A stretch of 64,000 bases of DNA, taken from an uncultured Tenacibaculum sp. (GTDB lineage: Bacteria > Bacteroidota > Bacteroidia > Flavobacteriales > Flavobacteriaceae). Location: contig CANMJA010000005.1 in the NCBI GenBank assembly GCA_947498055.1, forward strand, positions 1 through 64,000. Direction: 5' to 3'. Below, piece after piece: positions 45,591 through 55,389 of this stretch. Position 1 is the stretch's first letter, and each line of letters starts with the position of its first letter. The position numbers and the translations under genes were made by a program. The notes under the pieces were generated by a model, which saw only the letters and a list, made by a program, of their open reading frames with translations, was not told the DNA's origin and made no database searches.

Positions 45591-46853
45591 ATGAAACAAA
45601 AAATCATAGTTGTTTTTTTAATATTAATGGGGAGTTTTCATGTTCAATCGCAAGAAAGAATAATAGCTAATATTAAAATACAAGGAACCAAAAAAACAAA
45701 AAAATCTTTTTTAAAAAGTTTGTTGGAAATAAAAAAAGGAGAAATCCTAGATTCCGTTCGTATTCAAAAGGATGTGTCACTATTAAAACGTTTACCTTCT
45801 GTTTCGCATGCTTATTTTCAGGTTGATTTTTTAAAAGATAATTTATATAATGTACGTATTGGAATAGAAGAAAATTTTACGATTATACCAGACTTAGCTT
45901 TTTGGACTTCTACAAACAATCAATTTTCCTATAAAATAGGAGTATATGATTATAATTTTTTAGGTAGAAATTATGCATTAGGTGGTTTTTATCAAAATAA
46001 TGGATACGATACTTATGCGTTAAACTTTAGAGCTCCTAATTTATTTTCTAAAAATTTTGGATTAGCTCTTAGTCATCAAAACTGGAAAAGTGAAGAACCA
46101 TTGTTTTTTAATGGACAATCAGCTAATTATTTATACAATAATATTTCTACAGAATTATTAGGATTATATCAAGTAGATTTTAATCACAACGTAACTTTTG
46201 GAGTTAGTTATTTTACAGAAAAATATAGGTATTTAAGAGGAGCAACAAGCCCCGAAATACCTAGAGATTTAGAGATAGATAAAATTTTATATAAACTATT
46301 ATATACGTATGAAAATATAGACTATTATTACCATTATTTAGATGGTTTTAAAAGTGTTTTATATTTACAATATGTTACTTCTCAAAATAATTTTCAAGAA
46401 CAATTTGTAATTGCTTGGAACGATTTTTTCTATTATGATAGAATAGGAGAAAAAGGAAATTGGGCAAATAGATTACGTGTTGGGTTTGCTTCGAATAATG
46501 ATTCTCCATTTGCTCCATTTGCGTTAGACAATAATGTGAATTTAAGAGGTGTTGGTATTATAGTAGATAGAGGTACGGCAAGTATTGTGTATAATACAGA
46601 ATACCGTCATACTTTCTATAATAAAAAATGGTTGGCAATACAAGGAAATGCTTTTTTTGATGTAGGAACTTGGAGACAACCGGGGGGAGAAATTAATGAT
46701 TTTTGGAAAAAAGAGAATGCAGAATTCTTTTCAGGTGTCGGATTACGCTTTATAAACAAGAAAATATATAATGCAGTTTTTAGAATTGATTATGGTTTTA
46801 GTTTAAAAGATGGTAGAAAAGGTTTTGTATTTGGAATAGGGCAGTATTTTTAG
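45591..46853 (+). CDS. Outer-membrane POTRA/beta-barrel protein (BamA/TamA-like)
   Basis: 420 residues with a signal peptide (IIVVFLILMGSFHVQS). One POTRA-like domain (about 22-95: IANIKIQGTKKTKKSFLKSLLEIKKGEIL) is followed by a barrel domain with Omp85-type strands, including NVNLRGVGIIVDRG near residue 320 (a substrate-loop RG motif) and a C-terminal strand ending GIGQYF. It is smaller than BamA, which has five POTRA domains. It may export or insert a specific partner, possibly the preceding lipoproteins. Confidence 0.75.
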   Translation: MKQKIIVVFLILMGSFHVQSQERIIANIKIQGTKKTKKSFLKSLLEIKKGEILDSVRIQKDVSLLKRLPSVSHAYFQVDFLKDNLYNVRIGIEENFTIIPDLAFWTSTNNQFSYKIGVYDYNFLGRNYALGGFYQNNGYDTYALNFRAPNLFSKNFGLALSHQNWKSEEPLFFNGQSANYLYNNISTELLGLYQVDFNHNVTFGVSYFTEKYRYLRGATSPEIPRDLEIDKILYKLLYTYENIDYYYHYLDGFKSVLYLQYVTSQNNFQEQFVIAWNDFFYYDRIGEKGNWANRLRVGFASNNDSPFAPFALDNNVNLRGVGIIVDRGTASIVYNTEYRHTFYNKKWLAIQGNAFFDVGTWRQPGGEINDFWKKENAEFFSGVGLRFINKKIYNAVFRIDYGFSLKDGRKGFVFGIGQYF

Positions 46854-46944
46854 TTTTGTTTAGAAATTCTTATGACTAAATTTTGAAAAGTCTTACTCAT
46901 AATATTTGTAAGACTTTATCATAAAGTATGTTGATTCTATAGGA

Positions 46945-49900
46945 CTAAAATTGATATTTTAGTCCTATTTGTGCTTTCCAACGAGAATTAATAGCGTCTA
47001 AAACCCAGGGTTTTGCATTTTCATCTAACGTAAATTGATATATAGGTTCATTGTTTTCTACTCCTTTAAATTCTAATAAATTAAAATTAGAGTTTACTAC
47101 ATTAGGAACAAAAACTAAGCGACCCCAATCATTATTTAACAAGTTTAAAACGTTAAAAACATCTAAACTTACTTGTAAATTATGTTTGTTTTTAAAAGGA
47201 ATATTAAAAAGAAGTTTAGCATCTAATTGATGGTTCCAAGGAGTTCTTCCTCCATTTCTTTCTGCATAACGTCCTCTGTTTTCTTTTAAATAATCATTGT
47301 TTTCAATAAAATTATTTAACTGATTCCATTGTTCTTGAGCAGAGGTTGTTATAGTTCCAGAAGTATCAGTAATATCTTGCAATTGAATTTCACTTTGATT
47401 AGCAGGAATATAGACTAAATCATTGCGAGAAGAACCATCTCTATTAACATCTCCTTGATAAACTACAGAATAAGGACTTCCTGAAGTACCTGAATATAGC
47501 ATTGAAAGTTGTAATTCTTGTTTGTTTTTAAACTTGAAATTATAACTATGAGAAGAAACTAATTTATGGCGTAAATCGAAATTTGAGAAAGACAAGCCAG
47601 GATCGTGTGAATTAATTGCTTGATTCCATTCAAAGTTAGCAGCAGAGGAATTACGTACGGTACTAGATATTTCTTTACTTTTTCCGTTAGTATATCCAAT
47701 AAAACCATTATAGTTTTGCGTATTTTTATATAAACCTAAATTAATGTTGTAACGATATCCTTTATCAGTATTGCTTAATAAGAAAACATTCGTAAAATTA
47801 TTATTTACGCGTGTTCCATTATAAAATAAACGATTATCAGCTCCGCTATAATTTCCAAATTCTTGTCGCCTATTAATAGATTGAAAGAAAATTCCATTTA
47901 ATACATCTGTATAAGTTGCTTCTGCTGTAAAACGAAAGTTACTTGGTAACTTAGCCTCAAAACTTAAACGAGATTTCCATTCTCTTGGTAATTCAAAATC
48001 GTTATCAATTAAATTAATTTCAGTTAAACCTGGTTGTTGTGTAGCTAAAGTTCCTAAATTCTCTTCTAATGGAACAGTGTTTCCACCAGGACGAATATCT
48101 ACATTAAAATAATCTGTACCAGAAATATATTCAGCATAGGCAAACCATAAATAAGGAATACGACCTGTAAATAAACCGCTACCACCACTTATTTTATATT
48201 TTTTATCTTCATCTAATGTATATTCAAAACTAACTCTAGGATTAATATGTGGTTTTTCACTAATTTTATTTGTGAAATTACTAAATTCAGGGGTATTTCT
48301 AACTAAAGTACTTAATGGCAATGCCCCCAGTAAAAACTGATTGTCTAAACGTACACCAATATTTACAGAAAAATTATCCTGTATTCTTATTTTATCTTGT
48401 AAGTAAAAAGCGGAGGTAAGCACATCAATGGTTGCAGAAGGTCTATTGTTTACAAAATCAAAAGAGTTATTTGTAGTATGATAAACACCTCTTATTCTTG
48501 AAGGTTGATCATTTAAAAAATTCTCAACAGAACTGTATGCCCAACGACCATTCCAGGCAGTTAAAAATCCATAATCAATATCATTATATTGAAATAATAA
48601 ACCACCAGTAATGGTATGGTTATTTTTATAATAGGTTAACTTATCTGTGAATTGAAAGGTGTTTAAGTTCGTGTTGTAAATAGAAGCTTCTCTATAGGTA
48701 CCAGCAAAAATTCTGTTAGAAGAATCGTTAATTTCTATATGTGGAAAAACACGACCGTCATAGGATCTATCTTCTTTAACTTTCGTATAACCTAATGTTA
48801 AAATATTAGACACGTTTTCAGATAAACTAGAGTTTAGCTCAAAAGTGGTACTGTTTAAAATACTGTTATGACGATATCCTTGGTTACCAAAATTAAAAAC
48901 CGCTTGATTCCATTCTAAATTATCGGCAAAACTTTTCACAAAATTATTTCTGAAAGTAAGTTTGTGTTTTTCTGAAATATTATAATCTAAACGAGCAAAT
49001 ACTTTTGTAGAAGCTGTTTTAATATCGCTATTTTCAAAAGTGCCAGGATCATAATTGTAATCATTTTTAAGTTTGTTGGCAATATCAATAACAGTTTGTT
49101 GACTAATATTGGAACCTGTTGAACCAGGAGCTCCAATAAGAGGAATTTCGCTAAGAGCTTGTTCTACATTTACATAATAAAACAACTTATCTTTTATAAT
49201 TGCACCTCCAATACCAGCACCAAATTGAACATCATAAAAATCGTTCACATCTTGTTTTATTCCTTCTGCATAAGAACCAATTAAAAGTTGATTATTACCA
49301 TAACCATACAATTCTCCTTTGGTTGTGTTTGTTCCGTTTTTAGTTACTACATTAATATTTGCACCTGTAAAATTACCAACACTTACATCAAATGGAGATG
49401 TTTTTACAGAAAGTTCTTTTATAGCTCCAAAGCTAATAGGTTGGCTACGAGATAAACTTCCAGGAGTACCGTTTGCAGAAGACCCAGCTGCACCACTTGC
49501 AGGTTCTTGAAAACCTACAACATCATTACTTGCAATTCCATCAACATTAAAATTATTAAATCGATTACTAGCACCTCCAAAGGAATTTAAATTTGCTTCT
49601 GATAAGTTACGTGTTAAATCTTGCACGCTTCTGCTAATAGTAGGCGTTTTTAATAGTTTTTTTGTAGTAATTACATTAGGGCTTTTTTTAGAAGAGGTTC
49701 CGGTTATAATAACTTCTTCCAATGCTGTAGTTTCTTCTTTTAAAATAATATCTAGTGTAGTGGTTTTACCTAAATGAATTATAACTTCCGATTTTGTATA
49801 TGGGTGAAATCCAATAAAACGAATTTCAATTTTATATTGGTTTCCAGGAGGAATATTAGCAATTACATAATGACCAGATTCTTGAGAAGAGGTTCCGTAT

Positions 49901-50055
49901 TTAAAATTGGTTTCTATATCTGTTAAAATAATGGAAGCAAAAGGAATAGATTCTCCATGAATATGGAGAACCTTACCTTCTAGGTTCCCAGTTGTTTCTT
50001 GTGCAAATGTTAAAAATATAGAAAAGAATGAAACGATAAAAATGTTGATTTTCAT
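46945..50055 (-). CDS. TonB-dependent receptor with carboxypeptidase-like N-terminal domain (Oar-like)
   Basis: 1036 residues. Signal peptide (MKINIFIVSFFSIFLTFAQ), a carboxypeptidase-regulatory-like domain (about 22-110), then the plug (about 120-240: TKKLLKTPTISRSVQDL, FNVDGIASNDVVGFQEPA, TSPFDVSVGNFTGANINVVTKNG) and a 22-strand barrel ending in LKYQF. The architecture matches Oar-like SusC-type receptors. It takes up an unknown large substrate using the TonB proteins. There is no SusD partner, so polysaccharide uptake is not indicated. It converges with the barrel protein across a short AT-rich gap. Confidence 0.88.
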   Translation of the reverse strand: MKINIFIVSFFSIFLTFAQETTGNLEGKVLHIHGESIPFASIILTDIETNFKYGTSSQESGHYVIANIPPGNQYKIEIRFIGFHPYTKSEVIIHLGKTTTLDIILKEETTALEEVIITGTSSKKSPNVITTKKLLKTPTISRSVQDLTRNLSEANLNSFGGASNRFNNFNVDGIASNDVVGFQEPASGAAGSSANGTPGSLSRSQPISFGAIKELSVKTSPFDVSVGNFTGANINVVTKNGTNTTKGELYGYGNNQLLIGSYAEGIKQDVNDFYDVQFGAGIGGAIIKDKLFYYVNVEQALSEIPLIGAPGSTGSNISQQTVIDIANKLKNDYNYDPGTFENSDIKTASTKVFARLDYNISEKHKLTFRNNFVKSFADNLEWNQAVFNFGNQGYRHNSILNSTTFELNSSLSENVSNILTLGYTKVKEDRSYDGRVFPHIEINDSSNRIFAGTYREASIYNTNLNTFQFTDKLTYYKNNHTITGGLLFQYNDIDYGFLTAWNGRWAYSSVENFLNDQPSRIRGVYHTTNNSFDFVNNRPSATIDVLTSAFYLQDKIRIQDNFSVNIGVRLDNQFLLGALPLSTLVRNTPEFSNFTNKISEKPHINPRVSFEYTLDEDKKYKISGGSGLFTGRIPYLWFAYAEYISGTDYFNVDIRPGGNTVPLEENLGTLATQQPGLTEINLIDNDFELPREWKSRLSFEAKLPSNFRFTAEATYTDVLNGIFFQSINRRQEFGNYSGADNRLFYNGTRVNNNFTNVFLLSNTDKGYRYNINLGLYKNTQNYNGFIGYTNGKSKEISSTVRNSSAANFEWNQAINSHDPGLSFSNFDLRHKLVSSHSYNFKFKNKQELQLSMLYSGTSGSPYSVVYQGDVNRDGSSRNDLVYIPANQSEIQLQDITDTSGTITTSAQEQWNQLNNFIENNDYLKENRGRYAERNGGRTPWNHQLDAKLLFNIPFKNKHNLQVSLDVFNVLNLLNNDWGRLVFVPNVVNSNFNLLEFKGVENNEPIYQFTLDENAKPWVLDAINSRWKAQIGLKYQF

Positions 50056-50140
50056 GCTTGTAATAAAAGTTAATAATTTTAGTAATTTCGATATTAAAAA
50101 CAGTTAAGTTCTTAGTATTCTCTTTAAAAAGTATGAGTAT

Positions 50141-50827
50141 TTAAATTACTAAAGGAGAACCTTTATTATAGAAGAAAGAGGAATAATTTTGGCTATAGAG
50201 AGATGAAATTGTGAAATGTACTTTTCTTAAAGAAAAAAGAATACTTAATATTAGTTCTTTAAAAACTAGATTAACAGGTTTAAATCTAGATATAAAATAA
50301 TTTAAATCAGTTGTTGTGTCTATATCTTTAAGAACTTCTATTTGTTCTACAGTACTATTTTTGTCATCAAAATATTTCTTTAAAGAAGTAAAAAGAGTTT
50401 TGTATTGCCAAGGTAAATGGATGAATTCTTTTTTGTTAAATTGTTGTTTTGAAATAGTAATAAGATAAGCTCCGCCATCTAAAGAAGGACCTAAAGTAGT
50501 TACCCCTTTGTCTAGATTTTTTTGTGCAATACAAATATGTTCTGCTTTTAAATCTGGACTATCATTACCAATAGAAATGATGTGCTCATAACCTTGTGAA
50601 AAAACAACTTCGATAGCATTACTAAATCGTTCACTAAAAGAGTTTCCTTTTTGAAGTTTTTCAGAAAACAAGATAACATCTAAACCTGTTTTTTTTGCTT
50701 CTAAATGTGTTTTTTGATTTAAATATTGAAATAAAGAATTTCCCTTTGTGATACTTTTTCTTTTTACTTCTTCTTCAGAAGTATTAGCAAAAAGTAAAAT
50801 AGCGGTATGTTTTCTTGTATTCAGCAT
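50141..50827 (-). CDS. DUF2064-type nucleotide-diphospho-sugar transferase-like protein
   Basis: 228 residues with the DUF2064/TIGR04282 pattern: AILLFANTSEEEVKRKS at the N-terminus, HIISIGNDSPDLKAEHI (about 90) and VTLGPSLDGGAYLITIS (about 110-128). The usual first-motif ExxxGxxKTRL is degenerate. It is related to the gene at 53146-53748, but separated from the arsenosugar operon by a terminator at 50894. A role in arsenosugar or other small-molecule glycosylation is possible but not shown. Confidence 0.65.
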   Translation of the reverse strand: MLNTRKHTAILLFANTSEEEVKRKSITKGNSLFQYLNQKTHLEAKKTGLDVILFSEKLQKGNSFSERFSNAIEVVFSQGYEHIISIGNDSPDLKAEHICIAQKNLDKGVTTLGPSLDGGAYLITISKQQFNKKEFIHLPWQYKTLFTSLKKYFDDKNSTVEQIEVLKDIDTTTDLNYFISRFKPVNLVFKELILSILFSLRKVHFTISSLYSQNYSSFFYNKGSPLVI

Positions 50828-50893
50828 TAAATAATATCAGACATATAAAGTCGTATAAAATGAAAGAAAATTACTCAAAAAAGAATAAAAAAT

Positions 50894-50920
50894 AAAAACA
50901 CCTCAAAAAGAGGTGTTTAA
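50894..50920 (-). terminator. Terminator of the arsenosugar operon
   Basis: AAACACCTC / GAGGTGTTT stem; on the minus strand it is followed by a T-rich tract. It lies just past the ArsM stop. Confidence 0.8.
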
Positions 50921-50940
50921 AAAAGTATTTTATTTTAAGA

Positions 50941-51909
50941 TTAACAGCATCCACCACCATCATAGTGAAAAGTAGATTTTGAAAAGTAAATATCATCTCT
51001 ACCCAAAGCTTGTAATGCAGCCGCAGTTTTATCGCAAATAGCTAAAGGTTGATTTTTTAGTAAAGTATGCCCCTTTCCGTCATCAAAATAATCTTCATCT
51101 CCATAATAAATAGCAGCTTTACCTGTAAAAACACAAGGGCCATCTTCTGGCATAGGGTCTTTAATAGCAGCAACTTCTATAGATTCTATATAAATTAATT
51201 CGTCTGTAGGATAGTTTTTAGGGTCTAAAATACGATAAGGCTTTCTTGCTCTAATTTCAATAGTTCCAAAACCAGCGTCAGTTAATGCCTTTACATAATC
51301 AGCAATAGATAAACTTCCACTTAAACATAATGCACGTAAACGCTCATCATTACGTAATTCATCATTCATTTCTTGCTCACACGTAGGGTCACTCATTACT
51401 AAACGACCATGAGGTTTTAAAACACGATACATTTCAGCAATAGCTTTCTTTAAATCATCTGCTTTAAAAATATTAAATAAACAGTTTTGAGCAGCAACAT
51501 CAATAGAATTATCCTCTACAGGTAAATCCATAGCATCTCCTTTACGCAAATCAACAAAGTCGCTTTTAAACCAATCATTTTGTTCTTCAGCAATTTTAAA
51601 ATTTTTGCGAGAAGCCTCTAACATTTCATCCACAACATCTAAACCTATTACTCCGCCTTTATTTCTATTAAAATAAGCAAACTGTAATAATTCCATTCCT
51701 CCGCCAACACCAACATAAAGCATCTTTGGGTTATTTGTTAAATCTCTTGCATGCACAGTAGAACCACAACCATAGTTCATTTCTTGCATTATTTTAGGAA
51801 TTTTTAAACCTGGTAATTCCCAAATAGGATTTGTGGTGCAACATAAACCTACATCTGGAGTTAATGCTGCTTCTTTATATACATTATGTGTAGTATCTAA
51901 ATAACTCAT
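50941..51909 (-). CDS. arsM: Arsenosugar-pathway arsenite methyltransferase ArsM
   Basis: 322 residues. A SAM-dependent methyltransferase fold carries YVGVGGGMELLQF (motif I, about 76-88) and VAAQNCLFNIF near 140. Arsenic-binding Cys candidates are C23-C24 (VGLCCTTN), C48 (YGCGS) and the C-terminal GGGCC (318-322). This layout is that of the ArsM variant found beside ArsS, which methylates arsenite to dimethylarsenical before transfer of the deoxyadenosyl group. It lies 3 bp behind DoxX and is the last gene of the operon. The context with ArsS makes the assignment strong. Confidence 0.87.
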   Translation of the reverse strand: MSYLDTTHNVYKEAALTPDVGLCCTTNPIWELPGLKIPKIMQEMNYGCGSTVHARDLTNNPKMLYVGVGGGMELLQFAYFNRNKGGVIGLDVVDEMLEASRKNFKIAEEQNDWFKSDFVDLRKGDAMDLPVEDNSIDVAAQNCLFNIFKADDLKKAIAEMYRVLKPHGRLVMSDPTCEQEMNDELRNDERLRALCLSGSLSIADYVKALTDAGFGTIEIRARKPYRILDPKNYPTDELIYIESIEVAAIKDPMPEDGPCVFTGKAAIYYGDEDYFDDGKGHTLLKNQPLAICDKTAAALQALGRDDIYFSKSTFHYDGGGCC

Positions 51910-51912
51910 TTT

Positions 51913-52329
51913 TTACTTGTCTTTTCTTATTAAAAAGTCTACCGAATATTTATCAAGTTCTTTAGGTAGTAAAAGTAATCCTACCAAAAGTATTGTTCTA
52001 TACATTACATTAGATAGATCCCAAATAGGATCTTTTAAACCATGACCAAAAGTAACAATTACCAAAACAGATGCTAAAGCATACAAGGCATAATCTCTTT
52101 TAAGGCCAATGATTAATAATAAACCACCTACTAGTTCTATTATAGAAGTATAATAAGCAGAGAATAGCAGTAAAAAATCAGGAAGTAGCTCGCCATAACT
52201 TTTTAAGAAAAAGTTGTTGTAAACGGCGTCTAATCCAAATTTGAATACTTTTCCAAACCCTTGGAAGAAAAAAATAAAACCAAGGATTAAACGCATGGTT
52301 AACACTGCTATTTGTTTGTTTTTTTGCAT
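51913..52329 (-). CDS. DoxX-family membrane protein
   Basis: 138 residues with four membrane helices (LTMRLILGFIFFFQGFGKVF at the start, SIIELVGGLLLIIGL in the middle). DoxX proteins are small quinone-linked or stress-linked membrane proteins. It overlaps the phosphorylase gene by one base (TAATG-type coupling) and is followed closely by arsM, so it belongs to the arsenosugar operon. Its role there is unknown. Confidence 0.82.
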   Translation of the reverse strand: MQKNKQIAVLTMRLILGFIFFFQGFGKVFKFGLDAVYNNFFLKSYGELLPDFLLLFSAYYTSIIELVGGLLLIIGLKRDYALYALASVLVIVTFGHGLKDPIWDLSNVMYRTILLVGLLLLPKELDKYSVDFLIRKDK

Positions 52330-53144
52330 TATAAATTTGAAATTAATTCTTTAAATAATGTGATCATTTTAGGTTCTGCTTCTCCAGCTATTGCTATAAT
52401 TTCAGCAATATCTACAGGTTGTAAATTTTTAGGATCACATTCATCTGTTAAAACAGAAACAGCACAACAAGGAATATTCAATTGTTTTGCAACAATAACT
52501 TCTGGTACTGTACTCATTCCTACAGCATCTACTTCTAATATTTGAAGCATTCTATATTCTGCTCTAGTTTCTAACTGTGGTCCTACAACACTAGCATAAA
52601 CACCTTCGTGTAAGGTTATGTCGTTTTCTTTAGCGATAACTTTCAGTTGCTCATTTATTTTTTTCGAATAAGGCTCTAACATGTCTGCAAAAATATTCCC
52701 AAAATCTTTAGCGCCTTTAAAAGCTAGTGGAGAACTACCTTGTAAATTAATATGATCTTCAATTAGCATTATGTCCCCTTTTTTATAATTAAGGTTTATA
52801 GCTCCTGCAGCGTTAGATATTAATAAGTTTTTAATACCTAAGGCATGCATTGTACGAATACCATAAGTAACTTCCCATAAATTGTATCCTTCGTATAAAT
52901 GGAAACGACCAGCCATTACGACCACTTTTTTACCAGAAAGAGTACCGTAAACTAATTTACCAGAATGAAATTCTACAGTAGCTACTGGAAAATGAGGGAT
53001 TTCGCTATATGGAATTTCTAATTCAATGGTGATTTCATCAATTAATTTACCTAAACCAGTACCTAATACAATACCAATTTCTGGTTTTTTTAATCCTTTA
53101 CTATTTAAATAGTCTATTGTTTTCTGTAGTTGTTCTTTTTTCAT
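52329..53144 (-). CDS. Purine nucleoside phosphorylase
   Basis: 271 residues of the trimeric PNP class. It splits purine nucleosides with phosphate to base and ribose-1-phosphate. Signatures are IGIVLGTGLGKL (phosphate loop, about 23-34), HFPVATVEFHSGKLVYG, AGRFHLYEGY, LLISNAAGAINLNYKKGDIMLIEDHINL and the base-binding GVYASVVGPQLETRAEY. It is co-transcribed with arsS and arsM. There it could remove adenine from the 5'-dimethylarsinoyl-adenosine made by ArsS, a step needed before sugar transfer; that is inference from context. Confidence 0.9.
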   Translation of the reverse strand: MKKEQLQKTIDYLNSKGLKKPEIGIVLGTGLGKLIDEITIELEIPYSEIPHFPVATVEFHSGKLVYGTLSGKKVVVMAGRFHLYEGYNLWEVTYGIRTMHALGIKNLLISNAAGAINLNYKKGDIMLIEDHINLQGSSPLAFKGAKDFGNIFADMLEPYSKKINEQLKVIAKENDITLHEGVYASVVGPQLETRAEYRMLQILEVDAVGMSTVPEVIVAKQLNIPCCAVSVLTDECDPKNLQPVDIAEIIAIAGEAEPKMITLFKELISNL

Positions 53145-53145
53145 T

Positions 53146-53748
53146 TTAGTCTAAAAATTGTGAGAATGCTGGGTGATCTTTAATATCATCAAAAATGTCA
53201 ACATCATTTAACATAGGTAACAAAAATACAGTTTGTTTTTCTAAGTCATTTAAAGTTTTTTGTCTTACAGATGCCATTCCCCAATCTTTGTTTTTAAAAA
53301 TTTCTGGAAATACTTTTTTAGAAGCTAATAAATAATATCCACCATCTTCTGCAGGACCAATAATAACATCATTAGTGTCTAATTGTGCAAATGCAGTTTC
53401 TATATGTTTTGGCTCTAAATCATATAAGTCACTACCAATGATAGCTACTTTCTCATATCCTTTTTTAAAAGAATCTTGAAAGGCATTATACATTCGTTCT
53501 CCTAAATCATTTCCTTTTTGTTGGTGTTTCTTATACAATTGATTCTCCCAAATATCATTTTCTCTGACTTTTACAGAATAAAAAACAGCAATATCACAAG
53601 ATAACTGCTGTGTAACTTCTTTTGTTCTGTGTAATAAAAATTTATAAATTTCTAAAGCTTTTTCGTTTCCTAATGATTTTGCTAATCTTGTTTTTACTTT
53701 TCCTAATTCAGGATTTCTTGTAAAAATTAGTAACAAGTTTTTACTCAT
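53146..53748 (-). CDS. TIGR04282-type arsenosugar biosynthesis glycosyltransferase-like protein
   Basis: 200 residues. The N-terminal motif LLLIFTRNPELGKVKTRLA matches the activated-sugar binding loop of this family. VAIIGSDLYDLEPKHI (about 98-113) and IIGPAEDGGYYLLA (about 131-144) complete the pattern. Family members occur beside arsS and are proposed to act on the arsenic-bearing ribose. One base separates it from the phosphorylase gene, and its start overlaps the rhodanese stop. Confidence 0.85.
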   Translation of the reverse strand: MSKNLLLIFTRNPELGKVKTRLAKSLGNEKALEIYKFLLHRTKEVTQQLSCDIAVFYSVKVRENDIWENQLYKKHQQKGNDLGERMYNAFQDSFKKGYEKVAIIGSDLYDLEPKHIETAFAQLDTNDVIIGPAEDGGYYLLASKKVFPEIFKNKDWGMASVRQKTLNDLEKQTVFLLPMLNDVDIFDDIKDHPAFSQFLD

Positions 53749-54244
53749 ATACCTTAATTCCTTTTTTTAACCAAATGCTCCATTCTTTATTGAAAGCATG
53801 TATTTTTTCTGTGGGTTGATTGTATTTGTTTAGAATAGGGTATCCATTATTTTTCCAATCGAAAATACCGCCATGTAAATTATAAATATTTGTATACCCA
53901 GATTTTAAAAGTTGTTCTCCAATATCTTCTGAACGAATACCTAACGAACAATATACTATAATTTTAGTATCTTTTTTGTTGGGAAGAATACTATTTATTG
54001 TTTTTTTTAAGTTAAAATCATTATACCCTACAAAAATGCCGTTTTTAATATGACTAACATTGAATTCTTTAAATTCTCTTGCATCTAATAATATGTAGCT
54101 GCCCTTCAAGTTAAATAATTGTTGAGCAGAAATGTATGGAATAGTGTTTTTGTTGTGTTTTTTTAATAGATCATTTATTTTACTTTGAGAAAAAGTAAGT
54201 TGAAAATTTATTACTACAAGTAAAAACAACACTATTCTTTTCAT
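53741..54244 (-). CDS. Exported rhodanese-like protein
   Basis: 167 residues from MKRIVLFLL, which gives a signal peptide (cleavage after TFSQ); the longer reading from 54310 would overlap arsS and has no signal, so it is rejected. One rhodanese domain (about 35-135): YILLDAREFKEFNVSHIKNG and the active-site loop IVYCSLGIRSED with C99. Rhodaneses transfer sulfur or reduce; here a sulfur or arsenic thiol role in the periplasm is possible. It starts 17 bp downstream of the arsS stop and overlaps the next gene. Confidence 0.82.
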   Translation of the reverse strand: MKRIVLFLLVVINFQLTFSQSKINDLLKKHNKNTIPYISAQQLFNLKGSYILLDAREFKEFNVSHIKNGIFVGYNDFNLKKTINSILPNKKDTKIIVYCSLGIRSEDIGEQLLKSGYTNIYNLHGGIFDWKNNGYPILNKYNQPTEKIHAFNKEWSIWLKKGIKVYE

Positions 54245-54260
54245 TTTAACTAGTGCTTGA

Positions 54261-55313
54261 TTATGCAACAGTACCTTGACAACTGCTTCCTGCACCAGCT
54301 GTACAACCATAGCAATGTTGATTGATAATTATTTTTCTGTTTTGCAGTAACTCTTCGTTGTACTCTGAAATGTGTTTTACTTTACTTGCTACCTTTAAAT
54401 TTAACATTTGGTTAAAATCGCAATCATATAACCAACCATCCCAACTTATAGAAAGAGTATTGGTGCACATTACATTTTCTACAGCCATAGGGTTATAGGC
54501 GTCTACTAAAGAATGCATATAATCCTCATAGTTTTCTGAAGCAATTAAATAATCAAGAAAACGACTAATAGGTAAATTTGTGATAGCAAATAAGCTATGA
54601 AAATCAATATTAAAATCGTCTTTTAAAGCTTTTTTAAAATCGTTTTCTAAAGCTACCTGATCGCCAGGTAAAAAAGCTCCAGAAGGATTATATACTAAAT
54701 CTAACTTTAAATCACTTCCTTCTATACCATAACCTACTTCATTTAACATTTGAAGTGCTTTAATAGATTTGTCAAAAACACCGTTTCCACGTTGTTTGTC
54801 TGTTTTACCACGAGTCCAATGCGGCATTGAAGATACTACATGTACATTGTGTTTTTTGAAAAACTCTGGTAAATCGTAATATTTCTTATTAGCACGAATA
54901 ATAGTAAGGTTAGAACGAACTATGAAATCTTTAATACCAGCTTTAGAAGCTTCTTCAACAAACCAACGAAAATTAGGGTTCATTTCTGGTGCACCTCCTG
55001 TTAAATCTAAAGTGTGTGCTTCTGTTTTTTTAATGACCTCTAGACATTGTTGCATTGTTTCAGTAGTCATAATTTCTTTTCGATCAGGGCCAGCATCTAC
55101 ATGGCAATGCGCACAAACCTGATTACACATATAACCTAAATTAATTTGTAAAATTTCTAATTTTTTAGGTTTTAGTGGAAACTGATTTGTTTCTTTTATT
55201 TTTTCAGCAAACGTTGGCAACTCTCCACTTTGAAATATACCATTCGATAGTATTTCCATTTGGCGTTGCGTATTTGCTAGGTCATTATTTCTTGCTAAAA
55301 GAGATTTCTTCAT
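54261..55313 (-). CDS. arsS: Arsenosugar biosynthesis radical SAM enzyme ArsS
   Basis: 350 residues. The radical SAM cluster motif is C63-x3-C67-x2-C70 (CNQVCAHC), followed by LDLTGGAPEMNPNF (SAM-binding GGE-like). The C-terminal domain has CTNTLSISWDGWLYDCDFNQML and the Cys-rich HCYGCTAGAGSSCQG. This is the layout of ArsS, which transfers a 5'-deoxyadenosyl group to dimethylarsenite. In many relatives one C-terminal Cys is selenocysteine; here it is Cys. Neighbouring arsM and the glycosyltransferase-like gene support the assignment. Confidence 0.9.
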   Translation of the reverse strand: MKKSLLARNNDLANTQRQMEILSNGIFQSGELPTFAEKIKETNQFPLKPKKLEILQINLGYMCNQVCAHCHVDAGPDRKEIMTTETMQQCLEVIKKTEAHTLDLTGGAPEMNPNFRWFVEEASKAGIKDFIVRSNLTIIRANKKYYDLPEFFKKHNVHVVSSMPHWTRGKTDKQRGNGVFDKSIKALQMLNEVGYGIEGSDLKLDLVYNPSGAFLPGDQVALENDFKKALKDDFNIDFHSLFAITNLPISRFLDYLIASENYEDYMHSLVDAYNPMAVENVMCTNTLSISWDGWLYDCDFNQMLNLKVASKVKHISEYNEELLQNRKIIINQHCYGCTAGAGSSCQGTVA

Positions 55314-55389
55314 TTGATATAATTACGAATTGAGAATTAGGAATTACGAATTAATTTTTAACTTGTAATTTAAAATTCATAATTGATTT

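Noticed and set aside
55314..55389. Repeated AATTACGAATT motif before arsS as a mobile-element end
   Set aside because: Short, AT-rich and without paired ends or target duplication; more likely ordinary spacer DNA.
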